DNA from: Planctomycetia bacterium
GTDB lineage: Bacteria; Planctomycetota; Phycisphaerae; FEN-1346
DNA: 47,806 nucleotides
Direction of reading: 5' to 3'
NCBI GenBank assembly: GCA_003170085.1
Contig: PMZT01000103.1
Span: 1-47,806, forward strand
Of this stretch, positions 18,460 to 27,187 are shown one piece after another (the first letter of the stretch is position 1; every line of letters starts with the position of its first letter). The position numbers and the translations under genes are program-made. Below the pieces are notes generated by a model that was not told where the DNA came from, made no database searches, and saw only the letters and a program-made list of their open reading frames with translations.

Positions 18460-18981
18460 ATGGCCAAGATCGGTGAGTCACACGACGGCCTCATCCAGAA
18501 CCCCTGGCGATGGAACGAAAGTCGCAATCCGTACCTGCACAACATCTTCACCCTCCTGGGCCTGGACGATCCTAACGTCTCCAGCGAAGAGTTCAACGAG
18601 CGCGTGGAGCGGCTCGATCAGCAGTTGGCCCTCCACATTGAGAGAAAAGTATTCGGGTACACTCCTACGGACACTGACCTGGCTACGGCCCAGGCCCTCC
18701 AGAAAGACACCAACCGCCTGACGATCGAACGGCTGCTGGTCCACAGGGTGCACCTGTTGGAGACACAGCAGTTCGAGGAGTACAGCCGGACCTTTGCCCA
18801 GACGGACCCCGGCCGCGCCCAGGACGTGCTTCCGCTACCGGTGGTGAATGTGGCCCCGATTGCGCGGCGGCTGCCGGCGCCGACCCGAATCGGCACGTCC
18901 CTTGTCCAGGCGCCGGACCTGGCACCGATACTTTCGCTCTTGGCGGCGGACCGTCGGCAGGAGTGGGTTCTTCCCTGGTAG
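18460..18981 (+). CDS. Small J-domain-like protein lacking HPD
   Basis: 173 residues with a strong AGGAGG at 18449-18454. Residues about 22-100 follow the layout of bacterial J-like proteins (NPYLHNIFTLLGLDDPNVSS, then EEFNERVERL, then a second helix ending LQKDTNRLTIERLL), but the HPD tripeptide that activates Hsp70 ATPase in true DnaJ proteins is absent. The C-terminal 70 residues are Pro/Leu-rich without a known domain. The gene lies directly before a GrpE-like gene and an Hsp70 gene, which makes a co-chaperone or targeting role likely. The J-like call rests on pattern and neighbours and is moderate; an unrelated small helical protein is the alternative. Confidence 0.6.
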   Translation: MAKIGESHDGLIQNPWRWNESRNPYLHNIFTLLGLDDPNVSSEEFNERVERLDQQLALHIERKVFGYTPTDTDLATAQALQKDTNRLTIERLLVHRVHLLETQQFEEYSRTFAQTDPGRAQDVLPLPVVNVAPIARRLPAPTRIGTSLVQAPDLAPILSLLAADRRQEWVLPW

Positions 18982-19000
18982 CCGAAGAAAGGAAGCGGCG

Positions 19001-19501
19001 ATGGCAGACGCGCTGGAGATTAACGAGCAGCCCCGTGACCTCAGGTACGGCGATTCCGTCCGAAGCCCCGTCGTACGACTGGTGGCGCAGGCCCGCGGGC
19101 ATCGCGAGGCGCAGAACGACCTGTTGGCGCGCCTCGCGCGAGAGAGATTCGAAATCGAGCAGGTGCTCAAGCAGGTGTCCGATCACGTCGAGGGCAACAC
19201 CGCCCACGAGTGGAACGCGGTCGGCATCATCCGTGATCGCCTGGGCGCGCTGCTGACCGATTTCGATGTAACCGTCGAAGATCCGAGCGGCCAGCCGTGG
19301 GTGGATACGATGCGCGAGGACTATGACGTGGGCGGCGTGGCGCAGCGCAGCGATGTGCCTGCGCCTTACGTGTTCCACCTCGAAAGGCCCCTGGTGCGCC
19401 GTTGGGGCCAGCGGGTCAGCAAGGGGAGAGTGCTGGTGCATGCCCCGGAATCCAAGCCCAACCAGCCGAGTCAGGACCAACCGGAAGGAAAAGGAGACTG
19501 A
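19001..19501 (+). CDS. GrpE-like nucleotide-exchange factor
   Basis: 166 residues from the ATG at 19001 (AAAGGA just upstream). An N-terminal helical segment (about 25-75, VVRLVAQARGHREAQ onward) leads into a beta-rich end resembling the GrpE head: VTVEDPSGQPW, VGGVAQRSD, LERPLVRRWGQRV and SKGRVLVHAP correspond to the PxGxP(Y/W), (L/I)RPGVRW-type and GxVxV elements of divergent GrpE proteins found beside variant Hsp70s. GrpE homologues release ADP from Hsp70. The stop (TGA 19499-19501) is two bases before the Hsp70 start. The family assignment is from recall of motifs and context, without a profile search. Confidence 0.68.
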   Translation: MADALEINEQPRDLRYGDSVRSPVVRLVAQARGHREAQNDLLARLARERFEIEQVLKQVSDHVEGNTAHEWNAVGIIRDRLGALLTDFDVTVEDPSGQPWVDTMREDYDVGGVAQRSDVPAPYVFHLERPLVRRWGQRVSKGRVLVHAPESKPNQPSQDQPEGKGD

Positions 19502-19503
19502 CC

Positions 19504-22053
19504 ATGGGTAAAGTAGTGGGCATTGACCTCGGGACCACGAACAGCGTCATTGCCGTGGTCGGCGATTATCCCAAGGCGCGCAAGTTTGGCCGCGTGTCGA
19601 TCCTGCCGGATCGCTTCGGGAGGGAACTCCACGTGTCAGCCGTCTGCGAGCAGGATGGCGGCATGGTCTTTGGCGAGGACGCCAAGCAACTGGCGGCCGT
19701 GGGGCTTGCCCCCGCCCGCTTCTGGAAGCGGTACATGGGCAAGGGGATCACCTATGATCTGATGGGAAAGTCCCTCCGTCCGCAGGACCTCAGCCGCGAA
19801 CTGCTGCTGTACATGAAGGGCGTGGCCAAGGACGCCATGGGCGAGGACGTTGCGGGGGCGGTCATCACGCATCCGGCCTACTTCGGCGGCGATGCCATTA
19901 CCGCCACACGCGAGGCGGGCGACGGCGCCGGCCTCAACGTGGGCGAGCGGCGGCTGGTGATGGAGCCCATCGCGGCCGCCATGGCCTACCTCCAAGACGA
20001 CGCCGATACCAAAAAAACCGTAAACGTCATGATCTACGACCTGGGCGGCGGAACGTTCGACATCACCGTTCTCCAGCGGGCAGGCGGCAAGTTCATTCCG
20101 CTGGCCTTCGGCGGCGACGCGGAACTGGGGGGCTACAATTTCGATAAGGCACTTGCCAATTATATGCTCGCCGAGCTTCGCCGCAAGGGCTACCAGTTGA
20201 AGATCGATCCCGACAAACCGGAGAAGGACGCCCGGTGGGCGCGGCTGATGCAACTGGCTGAGGAGGTCAAGTGGAACCTTAGCCGTGAAGGCCAGCGTGG
20301 CCTGAAAGCCGATATTTCCGAACCCCGCCTGTTCCTCGACGACGATCCGAAGACCGTGGTGCAACTCAAGATGAGCATTACCCGCGACCAGTTTGAGGAG
20401 ATGATCCGCAAGCACATCGATCACACCATCGCGTGTTGCCACGAGGTCCTCACCAAGGCCAAATTGGGGTTCGACCAGATTCACCGGCCGATCCTTGTGG
20501 GCGGGTCGACGCGCCTGCCGATCGTTCAATGGCGTCTCCAGGAGGAGTTTGGGCGCCCCTTTGAGTTCGACGGAAATATGGTCGACTTGTGCGTGGCCAT
20601 TGGGGCGGCCCTCGTCGCCGACGCGGAGCCGCGAACCGTCGCGGGCTTCCGGCTTATGCCCATTCCCGATGCGACGGAGAAAACCAGCATCGTGGTCGCC
20701 GGCGCCGCGGAGCCGAATCCCAAGGCGCCGGTTCTGGAGCAGTGCGTCGCGGTCCTCGCGCAGGAAGGCCAATCGCCGCAGAGCCAGAAACTTAACGCGG
20801 AGGGGAGTTTCTACTTCGAAGCGACGCTCGCGAGAGGCGCCACCCACCCATTCACCTTGAAAGCCCTGACGGCGGAGAACGTCGAGTTCGCCGGCTACGC
20901 GTTCACGGTTGTCCAAGGCAGAAGCAGCGGTCCGCCGCCGCCGCCGCTACCCCCGACGTATCTGGCCAAGTCGCTTTTCGTGGAGACGCGGAACCTTGGC
21001 ATGGTCGAAATCATACGAGAAGGTGCACCGCTGCCTGTCGACATCACCGTGGACGGGCTCGTGACCGCCAGCAAGGAGAGCACAAAGGTCAACGTCGAAC
21101 TTTACCAAGGTGAAGGTGAACTGCACTTGGCGACGGTGCCTCTGAAGGACTTCTCGAAGCCGGTGCCCGAGGGCACCAAGGTCATCCTGAAGGTCCACGT
21201 GGGGCGCGATTACTCGATGAGCGCGCGGGTGGACATCCCGATCAACGGCGCGTTCAAGACGATCGATGACATCAAGATCCCACAACCGCCTCGGCCCAAG
21301 GTCGAGGAACTTCAGCGCGAGTTCGCGCGGTGCAAACGCGAAGCGGATCAGTACCGGGATAACACGCCTGCCGGCGACAAGAAGATTCAGGTCTGCGGCC
21401 AGATTGACAAGATCGTCGACGAGGTGGAGACGCTTCTGAAGGACACCGAGGCGGATATCTATCGCATTCAACGCCTTCTGAAGAGCCTCGATCGCCTGAT
21501 CAAGCCGTCTCCCGCATCGGCCATGAGGCCCAGCCGCGAAGAGATGGGCGACCTGTTTGCCAAGGCCCGCGCCCTGCTGCCCGAGGCTGAGGCCAAGGAC
21601 CCAAGCGTGCGGTCCAGGGGCTACGCCAAGACGCTCGATCAACTGGCCGTGCAGGCCGACGAGGCCTATGCCAGGGAAGACGCACGCACCTGGGCTACGG
21701 TTGCGGCACACGTTAAAGAAATCATCGGAGCCTTCGACCGGCTGATCCTGCCGCCCCCGCCTCCTCCCAAGCCGGAGATCCTCTTGATGCAACTGCAGCA
21801 CGCCGTCCGGGAATTGGAGGCCGAGGGAAGAGCCGCCGGTTTGGCTGACAGGCCGGAGTTCACTGCCGCCCTGTCGCAGGCGCGCAACGATATCAAACAG
21901 GTCAACTTGGGCGCCCCGGACGCCCTCAACCAGGTTATCTCCATTATCCAGGGTTCTTACTCGCGCCTGGAGGCTGTTGTGAAAGGCATCCGGATTGACG
22001 ACAAGAAACCGGAGGATGGGACCATCAATGGGCCCATCGATTCGAAGCGTTAA
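19504..22053 (+). CDS. Divergent Hsp70 (DnaK-like) chaperone with inserted beta domain and helical C-terminus
   Basis: 849 residues, against about 640 for DnaK. The start at 19504 has AAGGAG at 19491-19496. The ATPase domain (1-375) is intact: phosphate-1 GIDLGTTNS, the KR(Y)MG lysine region, phosphate-2 DLGGGTFD (T184) and adenosine motif LVGGSTRLP. The canonical LLLDV interdomain linker and DVTPLSLG are missing. Instead about 100 residues of extra beta structure (380-475) and a PPPPPLPP hinge precede a recognisable substrate-binding beta domain (about 485-580: LGMVEIIREGAPLP, VELYQGEGELH). The remaining 255 residues are helical, longer than the DnaK lid. ATP-dependent binding of a dedicated client is likely, with altered allostery. 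It forms a unit with the J-like and GrpE-like genes upstream. Confidence 0.93.
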   Translation: MGKVVGIDLGTTNSVIAVVGDYPKARKFGRVSILPDRFGRELHVSAVCEQDGGMVFGEDAKQLAAVGLAPARFWKRYMGKGITYDLMGKSLRPQDLSRELLLYMKGVAKDAMGEDVAGAVITHPAYFGGDAITATREAGDGAGLNVGERRLVMEPIAAAMAYLQDDADTKKTVNVMIYDLGGGTFDITVLQRAGGKFIPLAFGGDAELGGYNFDKALANYMLAELRRKGYQLKIDPDKPEKDARWARLMQLAEEVKWNLSREGQRGLKADISEPRLFLDDDPKTVVQLKMSITRDQFEEMIRKHIDHTIACCHEVLTKAKLGFDQIHRPILVGGSTRLPIVQWRLQEEFGRPFEFDGNMVDLCVAIGAALVADAEPRTVAGFRLMPIPDATEKTSIVVAGAAEPNPKAPVLEQCVAVLAQEGQSPQSQKLNAEGSFYFEATLARGATHPFTLKALTAENVEFAGYAFTVVQGRSSGPPPPPLPPTYLAKSLFVETRNLGMVEIIREGAPLPVDITVDGLVTASKESTKVNVELYQGEGELHLATVPLKDFSKPVPEGTKVILKVHVGRDYSMSARVDIPINGAFKTIDDIKIPQPPRPKVEELQREFARCKREADQYRDNTPAGDKKIQVCGQIDKIVDEVETLLKDTEADIYRIQRLLKSLDRLIKPSPASAMRPSREEMGDLFAKARALLPEAEAKDPSVRSRGYAKTLDQLAVQADEAYAREDARTWATVAAHVKEIIGAFDRLILPPPPPPKPEILLMQLQHAVRELEAEGRAAGLADRPEFTAALSQARNDIKQVNLGAPDALNQVISIIQGSYSRLEAVVKGIRIDDKKPEDGTINGPIDSKR

Positions 22054-22138
22054 GGTCTGTCCGCCCGGGGATTACCTGCACGGGCAGTGGGATGGACCCA
22101 AGGCGGAAGGATAGGTCACGCTAAAGAAGGCGGTGGCA

Positions 22139-22537
22139 ATGGCTCCGAACGTAACGTACCTGTGTCCGACGTGCGACAACCGGATTCACCTGCACCTGCA
22201 ACAGTGTCCTCACTGCAAGGCGGACCTGACCCAGATTGCAGAGGCCGGGGAAGCGGCCGACGTGTGCTTCAACGTCGGGCTGGACGCCGCCCGCCGCCAG
22301 CAATGGGCCGATGCGCTGTGCTCCTTGGCGCTGGTCCTGCACTATCGGCCCGAGGATGCGGGGGCCTGGGTGCTCGCCGGCAAGGTCTATGCAAGGCTTG
22401 AGGCCAAGGACCGCGCGCGTTCGTGCTTTGCAGCGGCGTTGCGTCATGCGCCCCACGACGAGAAGGCTCAGGCAGCCCTGGAGGCGGTCGGCGGCGACCC
22501 GTCTCCAAGAAACACCTTGCGAGGGTTCCAAGCGTGA
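22139..22537 (+). CDS. Zinc-ribbon plus TPR small protein
   Basis: 132 residues from the ATG at 22139, preferred to the GTG six bases earlier because AGAAGG lies at 22125-22130. The N-terminus carries a treble-clef or ribbon pattern, C9-x2-C12 and C23-x2-C26 (CPTC, CPHC), expected to bind one zinc. Residues 40-115 form two or three TPR-like helix pairs (GLDAARRQQWADALCSLALV, LAGKVYARLEAKDRARSCFA). This pairing is common in adaptor proteins. An 85-base gap separates it from the Hsp70 gene, and its TGA overlaps the GTG of the next gene (GTGA at 22534-22537), so the following protein is translationally coupled to it. Confidence 0.82.
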   Translation: MAPNVTYLCPTCDNRIHLHLQQCPHCKADLTQIAEAGEAADVCFNVGLDAARRQQWADALCSLALVLHYRPEDAGAWVLAGKVYARLEAKDRARSCFAAALRHAPHDEKAQAALEAVGGDPSPRNTLRGFQA

Positions 22538-23883
22538 GCGTTTTCGGCCAATTCATGCAGGTATGTCAGGCAGAGAACCGCCGCCTGTGCGACTTGCTCG
22601 GCCAGTGGGCCACCGACCCGCGGCTGGGCGAACGCTCGGAACTGCCGCTGTGCCCCCCTCCCGCTCAGCCCTTCGCCTTGGCCCAGCACCTGCTGGACCT
22701 TAAGGCCGCGCTGCCGAACATCCAGCGTCCGTTCGTGACGCGGCGGGAGGTTGCTGCCGCACGGGCGGTACAGGCGGCACAGGCGGCGGCAACAGCCGAG
22801 GCAGACTCCTCCGAGAGCCCCCTTCGCCTGTCGTTCGCCTCCGAGGAACACGAGGCACCGCCGTCGGCGCCGGCCACGGCTGCCCCGGCGGCCGCTACGC
22901 CGGCCCAGGTCGGGCCGCGAGCCGAGCACCCAGGCGAGAAGTCGCGGAAACACATCAACGCGTTGTTGTCGCGCCTGGGAATCGAGATCGTCGCCCTTCA
23001 CGGAGGGCTCTTGGAGCGGTTGTCCGATATCGTCCTGGAGAGCCAGTTGCCGCGAGCCCTCCTTAGGGCCGGCGACAGTTTCCATGTCAGCGGCGTGTCG
23101 GTCATGGGCGCTTTGGCCCTGGCCAACCTGGCTTATCTCTGCGCGACGCGCCAGCGGATGGCCCCCGTGATCGACATGCCGATGAAAATCGCCCGCTTGC
23201 ACGCCGATCGTTTCGTCAACGGCGACCTGTTGTTCTGGGACCTGGCGGCCCGGTCGGCCGCCGCGGCACGCCGCGACAACGTCTTTGGCGACGAGAGCCA
23301 GGCCTTGCTGGACGAGTACTTTCCGGCGTTCTTGGCGCACAGCGTGGTGGCGAAACTGGACTTGGCGTTCGATTTCCCGATCGCGGTACTCGAGCGGGCA
23401 GACTATCGTACGTGGCCGGGCCTCAAGGCGCTGATGGTTCATCCAGGCGCCGAGTCCATCCGTTCCCGCGTCGTCGGTCGATTGGCCCTGCGCTGTGCCC
23501 AGAACCCGACGGTCGGCGTGGTCGTGGCGGGCCTCTGGATCCGTGCGATGTTCGGGCTTCCCGGGCTGGAGACTCATGCGGCGCTCCTGGCCGCCCGATG
23601 GTTGTGGGAACTGCTGGAAGCCAAGGAATCGGCCCTGCCGGAGATGATCCGCCAGGCCAAGGCCGCCGAGCCGCTTCGCAATGCCGTCAAACACATCGAG
23701 GCATTGCGTCAGAAGACCGCGCCCGAAGAGGAAGCGGGGCAGATGGACGCGCTGTCGTACTTGAAGGACGTGGCGTCCTGCCTGGACAGTTTCAAGGTGT
23801 ATCGCGGGTTATGCGAAATGAACCGCCTGGCTGCACCGGCCGAGGCGGCCAAGGTAACCGCTGCTGAGGAACCCCAATCATGA
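22534..23883 (+). CDS. Helical protein of unknown function
   Basis: 449 residues from the GTG at 22534, which overlaps the stop of the zinc-ribbon gene; the open frame extends further upstream but inside that gene. Residues 1-85 are helical, 85-140 form an Ala/Pro/Glu linker, and 140-430 form a compact helical domain with conserved-looking aromatic and His positions (IEIVALHGGLLERL, DRFVNGDLLFWDLAARS, LDEYFPAFLAHSVVAKLDLA). No signal peptide, clear membrane helix or catalytic motif is seen. Its ATGA overlap with the following MoxR gene (23880-23883) and position before the MoxR-vWA pair suggest that it belongs to that complex, in the slot occupied by third components in other MoxR-vWA systems. 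That role is inference; no family is recognised. Confidence 0.82.
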   Translation: MSVFGQFMQVCQAENRRLCDLLGQWATDPRLGERSELPLCPPPAQPFALAQHLLDLKAALPNIQRPFVTRREVAAARAVQAAQAAATAEADSSESPLRLSFASEEHEAPPSAPATAAPAAATPAQVGPRAEHPGEKSRKHINALLSRLGIEIVALHGGLLERLSDIVLESQLPRALLRAGDSFHVSGVSVMGALALANLAYLCATRQRMAPVIDMPMKIARLHADRFVNGDLLFWDLAARSAAAARRDNVFGDESQALLDEYFPAFLAHSVVAKLDLAFDFPIAVLERADYRTWPGLKALMVHPGAESIRSRVVGRLALRCAQNPTVGVVVAGLWIRAMFGLPGLETHAALLAARWLWELLEAKESALPEMIRQAKAAEPLRNAVKHIEALRQKTAPEEEAGQMDALSYLKDVASCLDSFKVYRGLCEMNRLAAPAEAAKVTAAEEPQS

Positions 23884-25475
23884 GCGAGACCCTCAAAGAC
23901 GTTCGCGCGGCATTGGCGGAAGGAAAGTGCCTGGTGGCCGTGTGTAGCGACGAGGCGTTTGGGTTGGTCCAGTCGTTCACCGACTCGGACCCGACGCCCG
24001 GCGCGGCCGGACGGCCCGTGTTTTACTGGGACCATCTTGATGGCCTGAGCGCGACCGGCGGAGCCAGTGTCCCGCCGAACACCGAGGAAGTGATGAACGC
24101 GCTGGACTACGCGGGCACCTTCAAGAAGCCGGCCCTCTTTGTGTTCAATCTGGACCAAGTGGGGGTTGCGGAGGCCGAAACCACGTTTCGCCGCGCGCTG
24201 CGGAACATGGCGGGGCACTTCATCCCGTCCGAACAGCGCGCTCTGGTCGTGGTGACGACCGAGCCGCTTCCCGAGCGAATCGCCGCCTTGTTCGCGCGCC
24301 TCGGGTATCCTGCGGCCCGCTCGGCCGTCGGAACGCGGGCGCGCACCGGCCCTGCGTGGCATGAGATGGCCCAACTGGAGAAGTTCGATACGGCCGCATG
24401 GCGCGAGCGGCTTGAGCACCTGACCGAGCAGGACATGGCGGAAATCGCCAGTGGGGGGTTCCACGGCGAAGCCGTTCGCCGTGTGCGCGACCTGCGCGAT
24501 GCGCTGAAGAGGCTCTATGCGCGGCGCGATGACGTGATCGACCTGATGACCTACGCCACGATCGCCCAGGTCCCGATGGTTCTCCTTGGCCCGCCGGGGA
24601 CCGCTAAGAGCCACCTGATCCGAAGTTTCTGCGAAGGGCTCGGCCTCGTATCCACCGGCCGCAAGCCCGCCGAATCGACGCCGGGCGATGAGGGCGGCAA
24701 CGGCAAGTCTACCGCCGGTTTCTTCGAGTACCTGTTTACACGGTATACCACGCCGGAGGAGATCTTCGGGCCGGTCCACATCCAAGACCTGATCGAGCGG
24801 CGTCTCTATCGCCGCGTGACGACCGGCCGGCTGCCGGAGGCGGAGGTGGCCTTCCTGGATGAGATCTTCAAGGCCTCCAGTGCGATCGTCAACACGTTGC
24901 TGGCGATCCTGAACGAACGAATCTTCCACAACGCGGACGTGATTCAGCGCGTGCCGCTGGTCATGATCTTCGCCGCCTCCAACGAGCCGCCGCAGGATGC
25001 GCAGTTGGCCGCCCTTTACGATCGCTTTCCGATCCGGGCAACGTGCGGTCGCGTGGAGGACGAACACGTCAACGAATTGTGGCAGCGCTCCTGGGAGATG
25101 AGTTTCGCCAAGCAGTTCCACCCGGAGGGGTTGACCTTGTCGCCGATCTCGTGCACCAACGATTTCCGGCTGTTGAACCGGATGGCGCTGTGCCAGTACG
25201 GGGGGCGGGGAACCTCCTCGGCCGGCGGGCCTGGGCACATCGACTTCAACGCGGAGTTTTTGCGGATTTTCCGGTCCCTGCGGCGGGACTACGACATTTC
25301 GGACCGGACGCTCCGACACCTGTATGCGCTCGCTCGCGCCACGGCCCTCGTGGAACGCCGCCCGCACCTGTCCGTCGAGGAGTTGAATGTGTTCCGTTAC
25401 GTCAGTTGGGATGAGACGGGTGCGGGCGAGTTGGCTCGCCTGGTCAATAACCTCAAGCGCGGAGTCAGCCTGTGA
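23880..25475 (+). CDS. MoxR/RavA-type AAA+ ATPase with an N-terminal Ycf46-like domain
   Basis: 531 residues. The C-terminal AAA+ module (about 205-531) is MoxR type: Walker A GPPGTAKS (237-244, K243), EIFGPVHI, Walker B VAFLDEIFKAS (D327, E328), NTLLAILNER and sensor-1 AASNEPP, then YDRF. The first 200 residues (LAEGKCLVAVCSDEAF, PVFYWDHLDGL, KPALFVFNLDQVG) resemble the non-catalytic N-domain of Ycf46-type ATPases, which is unusual for MoxR proteins. MoxR ATPases act as chaperones or remodellers with vWA-domain partners, and the next gene, overlapping by GTGA, encodes a vWA-like protein. The ATPase should be active. The N-domain assignment is by motif recall and less certain. Confidence 0.92.
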   Translation: MSETLKDVRAALAEGKCLVAVCSDEAFGLVQSFTDSDPTPGAAGRPVFYWDHLDGLSATGGASVPPNTEEVMNALDYAGTFKKPALFVFNLDQVGVAEAETTFRRALRNMAGHFIPSEQRALVVVTTEPLPERIAALFARLGYPAARSAVGTRARTGPAWHEMAQLEKFDTAAWRERLEHLTEQDMAEIASGGFHGEAVRRVRDLRDALKRLYARRDDVIDLMTYATIAQVPMVLLGPPGTAKSHLIRSFCEGLGLVSTGRKPAESTPGDEGGNGKSTAGFFEYLFTRYTTPEEIFGPVHIQDLIERRLYRRVTTGRLPEAEVAFLDEIFKASSAIVNTLLAILNERIFHNADVIQRVPLVMIFAASNEPPQDAQLAALYDRFPIRATCGRVEDEHVNELWQRSWEMSFAKQFHPEGLTLSPISCTNDFRLLNRMALCQYGGRGTSSAGGPGHIDFNAEFLRIFRSLRRDYDISDRTLRHLYALARATALVERRPHLSVEELNVFRYVSWDETGAGELARLVNNLKRGVSL

Positions 25476-27187
25476 ACTCACCCCCGCCCAAAGCCGACTT
25501 GTTGTCGTTTGCCCTGGGGTCGCTCCGCCTTGCGGGGACCCGGATCGAGAACTTCCGGGGTCCGTTGCTGCTTAGGGTCATCAACGACTACTACATGCCG
25601 TTCATCACCGCGGGCTGGACCGTGCCGCTGGCGTTTGTGCTGGATGTGTCTGCAATGCTCCTGTTCGGGGGGGTCGCGTACACGACGCGATGGAAGGATC
25701 CCCATCTGCCGCCCAAACTATCCGATCTGTCGCGCCGCTACTACCAGATGCTGCGTGAAATGCGCGGCAACCCGCTGTTCAGGCATGTGGCGCACTTGGT
25801 GAAGGGGGCTTCCAGCGACGCTCGTCGCAACGCCAGCATCCAGGTGTTCCTGCGGTTTCTATTGGCCGAGCTGTCGCACATTCCCAAGGTGGTGGCCTTC
25901 AACGCCCGCGATCTCCGGGTCCACGCCCTGCGCATGCGGACCGATTTCATCGAGAGCGCCTCGCTGACCATTGCCCAAAAGCGGACGAACGACGTTCCGC
26001 TGAACCTCGACTTGACGCGCGTGGACTTGGCCGATCCCAGCAACGAACTCCTGATCGACCTGATGGAATTCGTGGCGAAGTACTATTCGGAGCATCGCCT
26101 TGGGGAATTCATCAGCCCGGAAGAACTGTTCATGATCGAATACGCTGCGCGCAGCGACCGTTCCATCGAACGTATTGACTATCACCTGCTTCACCGTATC
26201 CTGACAGGGCCGGAGGTCGCCAAACCGGAAACGTGGCCGCCTTTGAACACGATGGTGGAGGAACAGATTCCGACCGAGAGCTATCAGCAGGATGGGCGGA
26301 TCGGCGGCTATGTCGACATCAACCGCAAGTGCCTGAGCGAGACGGTCAGCGAAATTCTGCCGGCCGAGTTTGCCCTCGCCCGGTTCCGGGAAGTCCTGTT
26401 CCACAAGCTGGTTAACGAAGGCGTGCTGCATTACATTCGCGAGGACATCGAACGAATCGAGCCCGAACTGCGAATCCTGTTCTATTTTGTCGTGGACTCG
26501 GGCTCGCTGATGCAGAAGCCGCCCGGAGAGGTCCACGCCCGTTTGGCGACCGGCATAACGCCCTGGGTGCTCGGCAAATCGCTCATGGTGGAGTTGCTCC
26601 GCGACTTGGCCCGCTATTTCCCGCGCAAGAACGTGCGCGCCGACGTCGTTTGGTACCTGTGGGGCCCCGATGAGTTCGGAAGCCCCGTGCCCGGCTATCG
26701 TGACAAGTTCGACCTGTTCGCCTGGGACGCCGAGCGGTCGGCCGATCGCTACGAGGTGGCCACGCGACTGGCCGAGGCGGCCCCCGCCTTCTTCTATCAC
26801 CACCTGAATCCGAGCGACCAGAACGAGTTCGTTCCGCTTGACCCGGATCCTTGGAGGAACTTCGAGGTTCTTAGCCAGAACCGTATGTACCATTGTCGGA
26901 ACCTGGTCTTGTTTACCTCGCCGATGACCCGTCGGGAATTCATGCCTGTCACCGACCTTGGCGTCAGCGGCGACGAGTACGGCCGCGACAGCATCTGTGT
27001 GGTGATACCCGATCCGTCGCGGCCCACGGTGGATATGGAGTGGCCGGCCTCTTTGACGGCCACCGCCTATGGCCGCGGAGGAACCCTTAGCGAGGAGCGC
27101 CTGCGGTCTCGTTTCCTGGAGACCGTGCTCTTGAAGGCGGCGGCGCGACGACCTCCGTCTGTTCAACCGGATATTGGAGACGCCTGA
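25472..27187 (+). CDS. vWA-like partner of the MoxR ATPase, degenerate MIDAS
   Basis: 571 residues from the GTG at 25472, which overlaps the preceding stop (GTGA). The N-terminal 300 residues are helical. From about 330 a Rossmann-like segment begins ILFYFVVDSGSLMQ (D342-S-G-S345), followed by a helix rich in LVELLRDLARYF and the strand ADVVWYLWGP, in the order expected for a von Willebrand A domain. The metal site reads DSGS rather than DxSxS, so metal binding may be lost or altered. MoxR genes are almost always next to vWA genes (RavA-ViaA type), which supports the call. No membrane helix is seen. It overlaps the next gene by TGATG at 27185-27189. Confidence 0.72.
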   Translation: MNSPPPKADLLSFALGSLRLAGTRIENFRGPLLLRVINDYYMPFITAGWTVPLAFVLDVSAMLLFGGVAYTTRWKDPHLPPKLSDLSRRYYQMLREMRGNPLFRHVAHLVKGASSDARRNASIQVFLRFLLAELSHIPKVVAFNARDLRVHALRMRTDFIESASLTIAQKRTNDVPLNLDLTRVDLADPSNELLIDLMEFVAKYYSEHRLGEFISPEELFMIEYAARSDRSIERIDYHLLHRILTGPEVAKPETWPPLNTMVEEQIPTESYQQDGRIGGYVDINRKCLSETVSEILPAEFALARFREVLFHKLVNEGVLHYIREDIERIEPELRILFYFVVDSGSLMQKPPGEVHARLATGITPWVLGKSLMVELLRDLARYFPRKNVRADVVWYLWGPDEFGSPVPGYRDKFDLFAWDAERSADRYEVATRLAEAAPAFFYHHLNPSDQNEFVPLDPDPWRNFEVLSQNRMYHCRNLVLFTSPMTRREFMPVTDLGVSGDEYGRDSICVVIPDPSRPTVDMEWPASLTATAYGRGGTLSEERLRSRFLETVLLKAAARRPPSVQPDIGDA

